NCBI GenBank assembly: GCA_947377285.1
Contig: CANCFT010000003.1
Span: forward strand, 62,001 to 126,000
Source: Bacteriovoracaceae bacterium
GTDB lineage: Bacteria; Bdellovibrionota; Bacteriovoracia; Bacteriovoracales; Bacteriovoracaceae
Length of the DNA: 64,000 nucleotides
Direction of reading: 5' to 3'
This document shows, piece after piece, positions 35,003 to 44,261 of the stretch. Below the pieces are notes generated by a model. That model was given only the letters and a program-made list of their open reading frames with translations, was not told the DNA's origin and searched no databases. A program made the translations under genes and the position numbers. How positions within the stretch are numbered: the first letter of the stretch is position 1; each line of letters opens with the position of its first letter.

Positions 35003-36375
35003 ACATTGATAAGCTGATCTAATTCTCGCGCCTGTCTTATGCCAACTAATTCAATATTATATTTTCCTTTTAATTCTCTAGCTGTTTTTTCAGATGTTAC
35101 AACACGTTTGTAATTTAATTGGGCCATTTCTTTTATTCGTATTTCCATTTGAGGAATTGATCTAACTTCACCCGTTAGTCCAACTTCTCCAACAAATACT
35201 GTATTTGAATTTACAGGTTTAGATCGATAAGAACTTAACAAAGAAGCAATGATAGACAAATCTGACTCTCTCGAAGCTAGCTTCATTCCACCAACAACAT
35301 TTAAATAAATATCATTAAATCCTAGTGGTAAACCAAAATATTTTTCAATGACTGCAACCATCATTGCAAGTCTGTTGTTATCTAAACCTTGAGTTGTTCT
35401 TCTGCCGTTCCCAAATTTATTTTCTACAACTAGTGCTTGAATTTCTACAAAGAGTGACCGAGATCCTTCAATTATGCATGTAAGAGATCTCCCGAATGCA
35501 CCTTCTAGTTGATCATCAAGGAAATATTGAGATGGATTTTTAACTTCATCAAGTCCGCTTTCTCTCATTTCAAATATACCAACTTCGTTAGTATTTCCAA
35601 ATCGATTTTTCATGGCCCTTAATAGTCGATAGTGACCATATTGATCACCTTCAAAATAAATAACTGTGTCTACCATATGCTCTAATATTTTTGGACCAGC
35701 AATTGATCCTTCTTTTGTAATATGTCCGATGACAAAACAAGTAATTCCATTAGCCTTTACATGATTCATTAATTCATAAGTGACTTCTCTAATTTGAGTG
35801 ACTGTTCCCGGTGCTGAATCTATTTCTGAAGATGAAGTGGTTTGAATTGAGTCAATAACTAAAAAGCGCGGCTGAAGTTTATTAATTTGTTCTAAAATTT
35901 TTTGCCAATTTGTTTCATTATAAATATAAAAATTTGCCGTATTTACGCCAACTCTTTTGGCCCTTTCTGCAACTTGATTGACAGATTCTTCTCCACTTAC
36001 GTAGAGGACAACTTGCTCAGCATGAGACTGTGAAAGTTTTCCCATAACACTTGTTAAAAGTGTGGATTTTCCAATACCAGGTTCTCCACCAATTAAAATA
36101 AGAGAACCAGGCACAACCCCGCCTCCGACTACGCGGTCAAATTCGCCCATTCCGGTGACGACTCGAAATTGTTTTTCTAAAACAATTTCATTAATTAATT
36201 TTGGTGTTTCAGTTCCTTGAGCCGTTCTTTTGTGAGCTCGGTTCATGTCTTTAGCGGCCAAAGTTGTTTCTTCAGTAAAAGAATTCCAAGAGCCGCACTC
36301 AGGACATTTCCCCATCCATTTCGATGTTTGGTATGAACAGCTTTGGCAAATAAATGTCGAAGTTTTCTTGGCCAT
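34999..36375 (-). CDS. radA: DNA repair protein RadA
   Basis: 458 aa. N-terminal four-Cys zinc motif (CQSCSYQTSKWMGKCPECG), RecA-like core with Walker A GGEPGIGKSTLL, the family-specific KNRFG in AMKNRFGNTNEVG, and a C-terminal Lon-protease-like domain (VFVGEVGLTGEVRSI). It helps process recombination intermediates. Starts 10 bases after the ligA stop region downstream on the same strand; ligA is upstream. Confidence 0.97.
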   Translation of the reverse strand: MAKKTSTFICQSCSYQTSKWMGKCPECGSWNSFTEETTLAAKDMNRAHKRTAQGTETPKLINEIVLEKQFRVVTGMGEFDRVVGGGVVPGSLILIGGEPGIGKSTLLTSVMGKLSQSHAEQVVLYVSGEESVNQVAERAKRVGVNTANFYIYNETNWQKILEQINKLQPRFLVIDSIQTTSSSEIDSAPGTVTQIREVTYELMNHVKANGITCFVIGHITKEGSIAGPKILEHMVDTVIYFEGDQYGHYRLLRAMKNRFGNTNEVGIFEMRESGLDEVKNPSQYFLDDQLEGAFGRSLTCIIEGSRSLFVEIQALVVENKFGNGRRTTQGLDNNRLAMMVAVIEKYFGLPLGFNDIYLNVVGGMKLASRESDLSIIASLLSSYRSKPVNSNTVFVGEVGLTGEVRSIPQMEIRIKEMAQLNYKRVVTSEKTARELKGKYNIELVGIRQARELDQLINV

Positions 36376-36385
36376 AGTATTCCCT

Positions 36386-38263
36386 TTATTGAAGTAAATT
36401 TAAAAGATTTTCTTCAGAAATTATTTCTATTTTTAGCTCAATAGCCTTTTTAAACTTACTTGAAGTTGCATCTGATTCATTAGTTACTAAAACATCTGTG
36501 TTTTTTGAAACAGAAGAAACGACTATCCCGCCACCTTCACGAATTTTATCTTCTATGACAGATCTTTTTTCAGTCAATGCTCCCGTTATACAAATCTTTT
36601 TTCCTGTAATTTCAGTTTTTCTAGTTAAATCGACTGACAATACAAACCCCAATTCCATCAGTTCACTTATTAGTTTCTTCTTTTCATTTAATGAGTTTAT
36701 AAAATCTGTTGCGGATTTCTCAGCAAATGACTCTACTTTCATCAACTCTTCTATTGATAAATTATTAATTTTTTCTATAGAATCAAAACCAGATCTAACT
36801 ATTTTTTCACATTTATTAAAGGCACCACCAGATATTCCAAGTGCTGATAAAAAAACAATTAAATTATTTGTTTTTGTTTTTTCAATTGACTCTATTATCT
36901 TGGCACTTAGTTTTTCTTTAACTTTATCGATCGACATGAAGTCCTCTGTCTTTAATCGATAAATATCCGAGATGGATGTCACAAGTTTTGAGTTTATTAA
37001 TTCATCTAATCTCTTTCCACTTAAATCCTCAATGCCAATCTTTTGAATAAAATTTAAAATTATTTCTTTGTTTTTACCAGGGCAAATCGGATTACGGCAA
37101 AAGATCCTGATGTCTTCTATTTCAATTTTTTCGTTACAACTTGGACAAAAGCTTGGAATTACAAAATCATTATTAGAAGATTTAACAACTGAAAGAAACT
37201 TAGGGATTACCTCTCCGGATCTTATTATTTCAATTTCGTCGCCAATTTTTAAATTATTTTGCAATACAAGCCCATAATTATGCAGCGTCACCCTTCCAAT
37301 CATAGCGCCAGATAACTCTACCGGCTCAACTTCGCCAACAGGTGTGAGTATTCCATTTCGTGATACCGACCAAGAAATACTATTTAAAATAGTAATCTTT
37401 GATTCTCCCTGAAACTTAAAGGCCATTTTATATCTTGGGTGATGTGAAGTTTCACCCATTTCTTCATGATGAGTTAGTTTATTATAAGTAAAAACTAAAC
37501 CATCAATTTGGAAATCTCCTTCTGACATAAATTCTTGTGCGTTTTTAATAGTTCGCTCAATTGTTTTAACGTCTGTATGAACTTCAATTTCGGGAATTAA
37601 AAAATGATTTTCTCGTAATCTTTGAAATTTCTCTTCTTCCTTTGATATTTTCTCATTGCTTATATAGTCAAATGCCATAAATTTGATAAACCGACAAAAT
37701 TCTAAATTATCTTTTCGCCCCATCAGACCCGCCACGATATTTCGTTGGCTTGTAGGTTTACCTAGTCCCAGAGAAATCATTTCTTTGGATAAATGAAAAA
37801 AATTTTCTTCATTACAAAAAAGTTCTCCGCGAATTTCTATTTTATTTTTATTAGTTATTAACTTAGGAATATCACTTATCCACATTATCTTTGGGAGAAT
37901 GTTTTCACCATATGTACCATCACCCCTTGTTTTTGCTTGAATTAATTTGCCCAAGTTATAGACAAGTGAACAACTAACACCATCTAATTTCATGGTGCTT
38001 AGAATTTCTTCTTTACCCATCCAATTAATTAGCTCATCTAATTTGTATGTTTTTTCCAGTGAGAGCATTTTTTTATCATGCTTAACTTTGTCACTAGCAC
38101 TTGATGTAGTGCCAACAATTTTTAGTGCGAAATTGTTAGGGTCAATTTTTTTTAATTCGTCTTCAAGTTTATCAAATTCAGCATCACTTATCTCTGGCCG
38201 GCCTTGATAGTATAATGCTTTATTTTTTAAAATTTTTTCTTCGAGATTTTTAATGTGGTTCAT
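36386..38263 (-). CDS. ligA: NAD-dependent DNA ligase
   Basis: 625 aa. Domain Ia (YYQGRPEISDAEFDKLEDEL), adenylation site Lys in STMKLDGVS, RGDGTYGENI, OB fold, a four-Cys zinc finger (CPSCNEKIEIEDIRIFC and CPGK), HhH repeats and a C-terminal BRCT domain (GKKICITGALTEKRSVIE). It is about 45 residues shorter than typical LigA and more divergent, but all catalytic motifs are there. Upstream of radA by 10 bases. Whether it is the only ligase cannot be told from here. Confidence 0.95.
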   Translation of the reverse strand: MNHIKNLEEKILKNKALYYQGRPEISDAEFDKLEDELKKIDPNNFALKIVGTTSSASDKVKHDKKMLSLEKTYKLDELINWMGKEEILSTMKLDGVSCSLVYNLGKLIQAKTRGDGTYGENILPKIMWISDIPKLITNKNKIEIRGELFCNEENFFHLSKEMISLGLGKPTSQRNIVAGLMGRKDNLEFCRFIKFMAFDYISNEKISKEEEKFQRLRENHFLIPEIEVHTDVKTIERTIKNAQEFMSEGDFQIDGLVFTYNKLTHHEEMGETSHHPRYKMAFKFQGESKITILNSISWSVSRNGILTPVGEVEPVELSGAMIGRVTLHNYGLVLQNNLKIGDEIEIIRSGEVIPKFLSVVKSSNNDFVIPSFCPSCNEKIEIEDIRIFCRNPICPGKNKEIILNFIQKIGIEDLSGKRLDELINSKLVTSISDIYRLKTEDFMSIDKVKEKLSAKIIESIEKTKTNNLIVFLSALGISGGAFNKCEKIVRSGFDSIEKINNLSIEELMKVESFAEKSATDFINSLNEKKKLISELMELGFVLSVDLTRKTEITGKKICITGALTEKRSVIEDKIREGGGIVVSSVSKNTDVLVTNESDATSSKFKKAIELKIEIISEENLLNLLQ

Positions 38264-38287
38264 GTTCTCTCCAAAATATTTTTGGAT

Positions 38288-39754
38288 TTAAAAGGTAAAA
38301 ACTGTCCCCACTTTAGCAGAAACGTCTTTAAATTGCTCCTCTTTTGTAGAACCTGAAAAATCAGCTCTATTTGCCAATACCGATATTCCAGCTTTTAATG
38401 TTAAATTTGCTTCATAAAAAAATTGACCACCAACTTCTAAATGATAATTAGAACTAGAGATATCGCTTCCAAAAACTTTTACTTTTTCACTAAAACTAGA
38501 AGTCATTAAAAAATCAAATTCTAAATAGATTCTAGTCGTTTCATAAATTGGCAAACTACCACGTGTACCAACTAGTAAACCCGCAAAACTTACTTCAGTT
38601 AGGTTGTCAGATGTATTCGTACTAAGTCCGTAATTGTAATTTCCATAACCTATGTAAGTGTCTATTTGAGGTCCGTAAAAAAAGCCCATCGGTAAATATT
38701 TATATCCAAACTTTAACTTCGTTGCTGAATTACTAGTTGAATTAAAGGCGGAATTAAAAGTTCCGATATCTTTGGAATATTTCCCAAACTTTTTTTCTAT
38801 ATCTAAACCAAGCCAATAATTTCTAGTTGCCCATACTTCTGCATCAACCTCAACTCCATACATTAATCCATTCATTGATTTTTCGGTTGCTCCGGCTTGA
38901 TTAACTGACCCACTACCAAACGTTAAAAATAATCCAACTGTACCTAGTTTTCCAAAATCTTCTTTGTCTTTATTTTTTTCAGCATAACTAAGTTGCTCTA
39001 TCGCTTTTTTCTGTTCAGTACTACTAACTTTGACCCAGTCTTCGAGTCTAAGTTTTTTTAGTCCTTCATAGCTAGTAACTTTTGCCTGTGCTTGATTGTC
39101 ACTTACATCGAATATTTTCGCTGTTGCTATTTTTTCTGTTTGGTAATCAACTATTTCTTTAAGTAGCGGATGTTGTCTTTTACTTGTCGGTCTTTCAATG
39201 ACAATTTCACTGCCACTATAGATATGTGACTTTTTACCTATATCTATTGTAAATTGGTCTCCTAACACTGCTTTTATTCTACCTTCATAAGGAATAGTTT
39301 TTTCGTAAACATCTAACCAATTTCTTACTGTTTGTGAAATAAGTGAGCTGTCATTACTTTTTAATTGGGTTTGTTCTTTAAAATATCGATCTTCACCATT
39401 TTCACCAATCACTTCAACCTTAACTTCAGTTAAGCCTAATTGCATTTGTAGTGATACACGTATCAATGTTCCAGACTTTGTTTTATCTGCAACTACTTTT
39501 AAAACATCTTTATTCGCTAAATGACTTTCTAAGTTTTTCGAATATTGGCTTAAAATGTTTATTAATTCGGAATTTGATTTATATGTGCACCAAGAACTTT
39601 CTTTAATATAATTTTCAATTTCTTCAAATACTTTAAATCCAACTTTGTTATCTAAACCATCTACAATTGGCAAAAGCATACAGCTTCTCATTGACTCACT
39701 GGCGAAAATTGGAAATGCAATAACGAATGTAATTAAAAAAATTAAAATTTTCAT
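38288..39754 (-). CDS. Exported protein with FlgT-like middle domain and C-terminal barrel-like region
   Basis: 488 aa with signal peptide (KILIFLITFVIAFPIFAS). Residues about 20-150 form an alpha/beta region like the TolB-N/CsgG-type fold. Then YEGRIKAVLGDQFTIDIGKKSHIYSGSEIVIERP resembles the C-terminal domain of FlgT (a 'G.V..v.g..v.ldiG...G...Gd...V' pattern). From about 270 to the final VGTVFTF it looks like an outer-membrane barrel. The family is not certain. Its ATG overlaps the stop of the MerR-like gene, so the two are coupled. Confidence 0.65.
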   Translation of the reverse strand: MKILIFLITFVIAFPIFASESMRSCMLLPIVDGLDNKVGFKVFEEIENYIKESSWCTYKSNSELINILSQYSKNLESHLANKDVLKVVADKTKSGTLIRVSLQMQLGLTEVKVEVIGENGEDRYFKEQTQLKSNDSSLISQTVRNWLDVYEKTIPYEGRIKAVLGDQFTIDIGKKSHIYSGSEIVIERPTSKRQHPLLKEIVDYQTEKIATAKIFDVSDNQAQAKVTSYEGLKKLRLEDWVKVSSTEQKKAIEQLSYAEKNKDKEDFGKLGTVGLFLTFGSGSVNQAGATEKSMNGLMYGVEVDAEVWATRNYWLGLDIEKKFGKYSKDIGTFNSAFNSTSNSATKLKFGYKYLPMGFFYGPQIDTYIGYGNYNYGLSTNTSDNLTEVSFAGLLVGTRGSLPIYETTRIYLEFDFLMTSSFSEKVKVFGSDISSSNYHLEVGGQFFYEANLTLKAGISVLANRADFSGSTKEEQFKDVSAKVGTVFTF

Positions 39755-40071
39755 ATTGATCTTTCTGGTATTGGTGGCAAATCATAAATTTGTTTATTCT
39801 CATAGACACTTAATAACATTTTTAAATCATTTACCTCTTCAGTTAACTCTCGGTTTTGCTTTTTCAAAAGCTCTAAGTTCAACTTCATGGCCATTTCATT
39901 TTTTTCAATTTCAAGGTTATCTTTTACTTCTCTAGTCCAAATAAAGTATTTACCATTTTCTTCTCTATGCTTTACATGACCTGCTTTTATAAGCCTTCTA
40001 ATTGTAGATATAGATGTTTTTTTTGCTGTAGCATATTCTAGAACAGATAACCAAATTCCATCTTGATTCAT
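39751..40071 (-). CDS. MerR/excisionase-like helix-turn-helix protein with coiled coil
   Basis: 106 aa. The ATG at 40071 has GGAG in front; the track GTG at 40077 overlaps that site. LEYATAKKTSISTIRRLIKAGHVKHREENGKYFIW has the MerR/AlpA HTH-wing layout. A coiled coil follows (IEKNEMAMKLNLELLKKQNRELTEEVNDLKMLL), suited to dimerisation. It shares four bases with the next gene, so it may regulate its own operon or act elsewhere. It is also compatible with a cytoskeletal or phage-type Xis protein, though nothing phage-like is nearby. Confidence 0.75.
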   Translation of the reverse strand: MNQDGIWLSVLEYATAKKTSISTIRRLIKAGHVKHREENGKYFIWTREVKDNLEIEKNEMAMKLNLELLKKQNRELTEEVNDLKMLLSVYENKQIYDLPPIPERSI

Positions 40072-40208
40072 ATTCACTCCGTTTTTATCTTTTTATTTTA
40101 TCCTAAGATTGAACTCACATGAAATTTTTTATTAGTTGTCTCTTTTACTTAGGTAATTTTTTGTTAAATGTTTTTCATAATAAATTCAGGAAATGATATA
40201 ATCGCATA

Positions 40209-41393
40209 ATGTATCACAATATAGATTTATCTCCATTTAAGAATAAAAAAACTGCGCTAGTACTTTCGGGGGGGGTGGTTAAAGCTGCTTCTTGGCACCT
40301 CGGAGTCGCTCTTGCTCTTGAAGAGTTTGGGTTTGTTTTAAAACATAACAAATCCCCTATCAATCCAGACTTTGAGATTTCGACCTATGTTGGCTCAAGT
40401 GCAGGATCACTTATAAATCTTTATTTCGCCTCAGGGTTCAGGCCAATTGATGTAATTGATGCAACTATTAATCGAAGCAATGCCAAAACATCATTAAGGC
40501 CTGTCGCTTACTCAGACATGTTATCTCGAAAAATGCCGACTCGTGATGCATTCAATTTTGATTTTTATAATCCATTTGAAGGCTTTCCTTCTTTGTTAAA
40601 ACAAATGGCAAAACCACTTTTAAATATTTCGGGCTTATTTTCGACTGAGGGATTAAATCAGTACATGCAAAATCATGTAATACTTTCTCAGGACTTCAAA
40701 GAATACATGGCAGATATGTTTGTCGTTGCAACTCAACTCGATCATTCAAGAAAAGTTATCTTTAGTAAATACAATTACCCAAGTCCGATTCATGATTCAA
40801 CCGCAGAATATTATACTGATGTAGATATTACTCAAGCCATTAGTGCCAGCATGAGTGTGCCCCCCTTTTATGCTCCATTTCCCGTTAAAAACCCTCGTAC
40901 ATCTCGAATTGATTATTATATAGATGGTGAAATTCGCGAAACATTATCTAACCATGTCGCAGTTGATAACAAATGTGACTTTGTCATAAGTTCTTGGACG
41001 CATACCCCTTATCATTATCATGATGAAATAGGCTCGTTAATCAACTATGGTTTACCCGCAATATGTATGCAGGCAATTTATCTAATGATTCAAAAAAAAA
41101 TTGTTGCTTCAAGAAGTCAAACAACTTTGGCTAAAGATATTATTGGCACCGTTTCTGATTATATGTCTTCTAATAATTTTTCCCAAGCAGACCGCGCCAA
41201 AATCACCTCAATTCTCGAAAGAAAAATGAATTATAATCCCAATTTAAAGTTTATAGATATATACCCAGATCATTCTCACTATAAGCTCTTTTTTACTAAC
41301 TCATTTTCCCTAGACCCACAGAAGGCAAAATATATTATGACTGCTGGTTACAAAAAAACTTTTGAAGTATTTAAAAAATTAGAATGGGAATAA
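40209..41393 (+). CDS. Patatin-like phospholipase
   Basis: 394 aa. The oxyanion loop is LSGGVVKAASWHLGVA, the nucleophile elbow GSSAG in TYVGSSAGSLINL, and the Asp of the dyad in YYIDGEIRE, matching patatin-family acyl hydrolases (Ser-Asp dyad). No signal peptide is visible, so it is cytosolic or secreted by another route. Bacterial patatins include toxins and prey-membrane lipases as well as housekeeping enzymes. A run of eight G bases lies inside the oxyanion-loop codons. Single gene, convergent with the histidine kinase-like gene. Confidence 0.9.
   Translation: MYHNIDLSPFKNKKTALVLSGGVVKAASWHLGVALALEEFGFVLKHNKSPINPDFEISTYVGSSAGSLINLYFASGFRPIDVIDATINRSNAKTSLRPVAYSDMLSRKMPTRDAFNFDFYNPFEGFPSLLKQMAKPLLNISGLFSTEGLNQYMQNHVILSQDFKEYMADMFVVATQLDHSRKVIFSKYNYPSPIHDSTAEYYTDVDITQAISASMSVPPFYAPFPVKNPRTSRIDYYIDGEIRETLSNHVAVDNKCDFVISSWTHTPYHYHDEIGSLINYGLPAICMQAIYLMIQKKIVASRSQTTLAKDIIGTVSDYMSSNNFSQADRAKITSILERKMNYNPNLKFIDIYPDHSHYKLFFTNSFSLDPQKAKYIMTAGYKKTFEVFKKLEWE
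40268..40275 (+). repeat. G8 homopolymer inside the patatin coding sequence
   Basis: Eight consecutive G at codons 20-23 (TCG GGG GGG GTG), striking in such an A+T-rich genome. Slippage by one base would frameshift the gene near its start. It encodes part of the oxyanion loop. Confidence 0.9.
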
Positions 41394-41397
41394 AACA

Positions 41398-42012
41398 TTA
41401 ATTAACTAAGAATTCTACAGTAAAACCATTTGTAAAATTATCATATTTGTCATTATTCCTAAATCGCAATGACCAATTGTTTGATTTACAATAATGAGAA
41501 AGCGACAATAATCCAATTCCATGGTTTTTACTATCATCTTTAATAGTGCCTTTTTCTTTGATTAATTCAGCTTTCGACAATGATATTCCCAAGCCGTTGT
41601 CTACAAATGAGATAACCCCTGGAGAAGTTTTTATAATTATTTTTGTAGAGCCTGCCTCAATGCTGTTTTTAGTAATATTTTGAATGGCATTCTTTAAAAG
41701 ACTTATATCTGTTTCAAGCATTATATTTTTTTCATTTATGAAAGTCATAACGACTCCATCGTGGGTGCTATTAAACTCTCTAACAAGTTCTTTAAAAAAT
41801 GTATCTGAATAAAACTGAATAACTACAGGTCCACTAATTGTAGACTTTATAAAATCTGCACATTCAATACTAATTTTCATAGCACTTGCTATTTTTTGCT
41901 TTATTTTTACAATATCCGTTTCTTTTTCAGCAATTTTTAAAGTGACAATAATTTTTGTAAGCGAATTTATTACATCATGAGTAAACCGCTTCAGTTTTTC
42001 TTCTTTATCCAT
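41398..42012 (-). CDS. Soluble short histidine kinase / ChpT-like phosphotransferase-like protein
   Basis: 204 aa, no sensor and no membrane segment. Residues 8-60 are a two-helix hairpin with the H-box RFTHDVINSLTKII; the C-terminal part is a GHKL ATPase fold with N box NITKNSIEAGST, G1 SFVDNGLGIS and G2 NHGIGLLSLS. Compact HD..N..-type proteins of this size include Spo0B/ChpT phosphotransferases, but the nucleotide motifs look kept, so it could be a true kinase. It lies 39 bases from the 714-aa exported gene on the same strand. Confidence 0.8.
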   Translation of the reverse strand: MDKEEKLKRFTHDVINSLTKIIVTLKIAEKETDIVKIKQKIASAMKISIECADFIKSTISGPVVIQFYSDTFFKELVREFNSTHDGVVMTFINEKNIMLETDISLLKNAIQNITKNSIEAGSTKIIIKTSPGVISFVDNGLGISLSKAELIKEKGTIKDDSKNHGIGLLSLSHYCKSNNWSLRFRNNDKYDNFTNGFTVEFLVN

Positions 42013-42051
42013 TTCTTATTATTATTTTTTTTGGTATTTTTGGCAATTTTT

Positions 42052-44196
42052 TTAGAGTTGCTCAATTAAATATGAATTTTGAGAACAAAATGATTTTAAA
42101 AACTCAGTTGAGCCGTCAGTATATTCTAATTTAAGATTAAACAATCCCTCTTTATCTCCAACTATAAATATTTTTTCCGCCAACTCGCTTTCTTTTGTAA
42201 AGTTTCCGTCTTTATCTAAAAATGAAGTTTCTATAAACATTTCGCCGCTTTGATTTTTACCATTGGCCTTTAATTCTTTTATGTCCTTAGAAAGGTTAAT
42301 TTGAACTATGCACTGCTCTTTTAAAGAGCTTACTTGGTTCATTTCTAAGACTTTTGCAATAAACTCATTGCCAGGAATTTCTAAATCTTTTTCTGTAGAT
42401 ATGCCAACAAAAACACTATCTTTTAAATGCTTAAACTCTAAATATTTTCTCATTCCACTAGGCATAGTAGGAATTTTTACTTCATACGCATTTAATGCTT
42501 TTTTCTTGGCATTTATTTTTGTGTTTAAAAAGTTTATCAATTCGCCATCTATATTTAATTCTTTTTTCTTAGCTCCAAAAAGATTTCTTGTAGTAAGAGT
42601 ATAGGTTTCACGGTTGCCACCAACAAACTCTTCATCTTCGAAATACATTTCGCCTTCACCAACATAAATTATTTTTTGTGCTACTTCGTGATTAGCAAGT
42701 AGGTATCTGACCATTATGTTTCCGCTTTTAACTCCCGCATACATAATGTATTTAGCTTTTAAAATATTATTAGTATTTTTAAATCCAGCGTCAAAATAAA
42801 ACCTTTGATCAAACTTTGTATCAATTTCCGTATCAACAATATTTGAATTTAAAGTTAGAGTAATCAAGTTTCCTTCAACGTTTATCCCTTTTTTCTCTAA
42901 AAACTTTTGAATACCCTCTTCGTTTATAAGTGGGATTTCCAAACTAGATTTACCATCTAAGTTTAATTCTACTCTTGTTGGAATCATCCCTTGTGACTGA
43001 ACGACTCCAGTTTGAGTATTCATTGCTCCACTAAGTGAGTATCCAAACGAAATTTCTCCAGAACCATTATCATCGCTTCTTTCTGATCTGTCATAATCAG
43101 GAACAAATTCAAAAGTTCTTGCCTGGCGAAGTTTTTGAGTATTCAAATTGACTTCAATTCCTTTTAAAATGAAAGCTGATTCATTTGTTGGACTATTAGT
43201 TGTAAATGCTTCTGATTCAGTAAAAGCTTCAACTGCTTCCTTTTTAGTCATTGCTTTTTTAGGAGCTGCGTACTCATAACTAACATTATCATTTGAATCG
43301 AGATCAATTTCTTGATTATCTATCAGTGTTGTATTTTTTGATTCATTTTGAGTACTCACTTCTGGAAATATTCTTTGAGTATTCATTTTATTAATTTTCT
43401 TTATTGGTGCATTTCCCATTTCTCTGCTAATTACTTTTTGTACTGCTTTAGAGATTGGTCTTTCATATAGTTTTTGATCAATTGTTTGTTTTACGGCCGC
43501 TGGTTGGGCATTTTCTTTGTAATCAAACATAACCATTTCTTCATCATCAACTTTTCTCTCTGTTGATGGCTGAGTAGTCGTCACTGCATCAGCGACTGTT
43601 TCTTCAGTTGTTGTACTTGCCTGGGCAGTTTCAACAGAGTCTTCTATATCTAGATTTTTTATTTCTGCTAGTTTTTCTTTAACTGGAGATCCATTAAAAT
43701 CCAGGTCTATTTTTAAATTTTCAAATTGTGAGTAACCAATTTTCTCAATGTTAAATGAATAGATATTAATTAAGTTGCTATTGTTTATTTCAAATGAAGA
43801 CAGGTCTTCATTACTTACAATATTTTCAACTTTCACTTCTATAGGTAAATTTAATTCTTTTGTTTCTGTAACAATTATTTCTTTTTTTAATTTAATTATC
43901 TGTTTATGTGGAACTAAACCATAACGAGTGTGTTTTATTTTTTTTCCAATCTCAGCGTCAATTGCAGTAATTATCTGAGATGAAATTTGTTCATCATTTA
44001 GTTCATCTTTAACTTGAGATGAATTTTGATTTTTCTCTAATGAAACAGTATTTAAATTTTGAGCCAAATTAGTAAAGGCAGAAAAATTTATTGTCTCAAA
44101 TTGTGATTGATTGCTATTTATAGAATATGCTTTCGACAGCGTTAACGCCGTTATTAAAATAATAGAAGTTGTAGCGAGTGCTTTTTTTATGATCAT
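42052..44196 (-). CDS. Large exported protein of unknown function
   Basis: 714 aa with a signal peptide (ATTSIILITALTLSKAYS). Residues about 50-330 are acidic, Thr/Glu/Lys-rich and disordered-looking (TTEETVADAVTTTQPSTE). From about 340 on the sequence is beta-rich with Ig- or carboxypeptidase-regulatory-like strands (DSVFVGISTEKDLEIPGNEF). Three Cys are at the C-terminal end. No family recognised. The double palindrome at 44262-44298 lies in its promoter region, suggesting tight control. Confidence 0.65.
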   Translation of the reverse strand: MIIKKALATTSIILITALTLSKAYSINSNQSQFETINFSAFTNLAQNLNTVSLEKNQNSSQVKDELNDEQISSQIITAIDAEIGKKIKHTRYGLVPHKQIIKLKKEIIVTETKELNLPIEVKVENIVSNEDLSSFEINNSNLINIYSFNIEKIGYSQFENLKIDLDFNGSPVKEKLAEIKNLDIEDSVETAQASTTTEETVADAVTTTQPSTERKVDDEEMVMFDYKENAQPAAVKQTIDQKLYERPISKAVQKVISREMGNAPIKKINKMNTQRIFPEVSTQNESKNTTLIDNQEIDLDSNDNVSYEYAAPKKAMTKKEAVEAFTESEAFTTNSPTNESAFILKGIEVNLNTQKLRQARTFEFVPDYDRSERSDDNGSGEISFGYSLSGAMNTQTGVVQSQGMIPTRVELNLDGKSSLEIPLINEEGIQKFLEKKGINVEGNLITLTLNSNIVDTEIDTKFDQRFYFDAGFKNTNNILKAKYIMYAGVKSGNIMVRYLLANHEVAQKIIYVGEGEMYFEDEEFVGGNRETYTLTTRNLFGAKKKELNIDGELINFLNTKINAKKKALNAYEVKIPTMPSGMRKYLEFKHLKDSVFVGISTEKDLEIPGNEFIAKVLEMNQVSSLKEQCIVQINLSKDIKELKANGKNQSGEMFIETSFLDKDGNFTKESELAEKIFIVGDKEGLFNLKLEYTDGSTEFLKSFCSQNSYLIEQL

Positions 44197-44261
44197 AGCT
44201 ATTTGATAATTCTATCAAGGCCATGCATAGGATCAAGAGTGTAATGTTTTTGCCTAGTATA

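Noticed and set aside
36498-36962. 154-aa plus-strand ORF inside ligA
   Set aside because: Antisense shadow in A+T-rich coding DNA; ligA motifs are on the other strand.
36386-38263. Broken or second ligA copy
   Set aside because: Shorter than average but all catalytic, zinc and BRCT motifs are present and the frame is intact.
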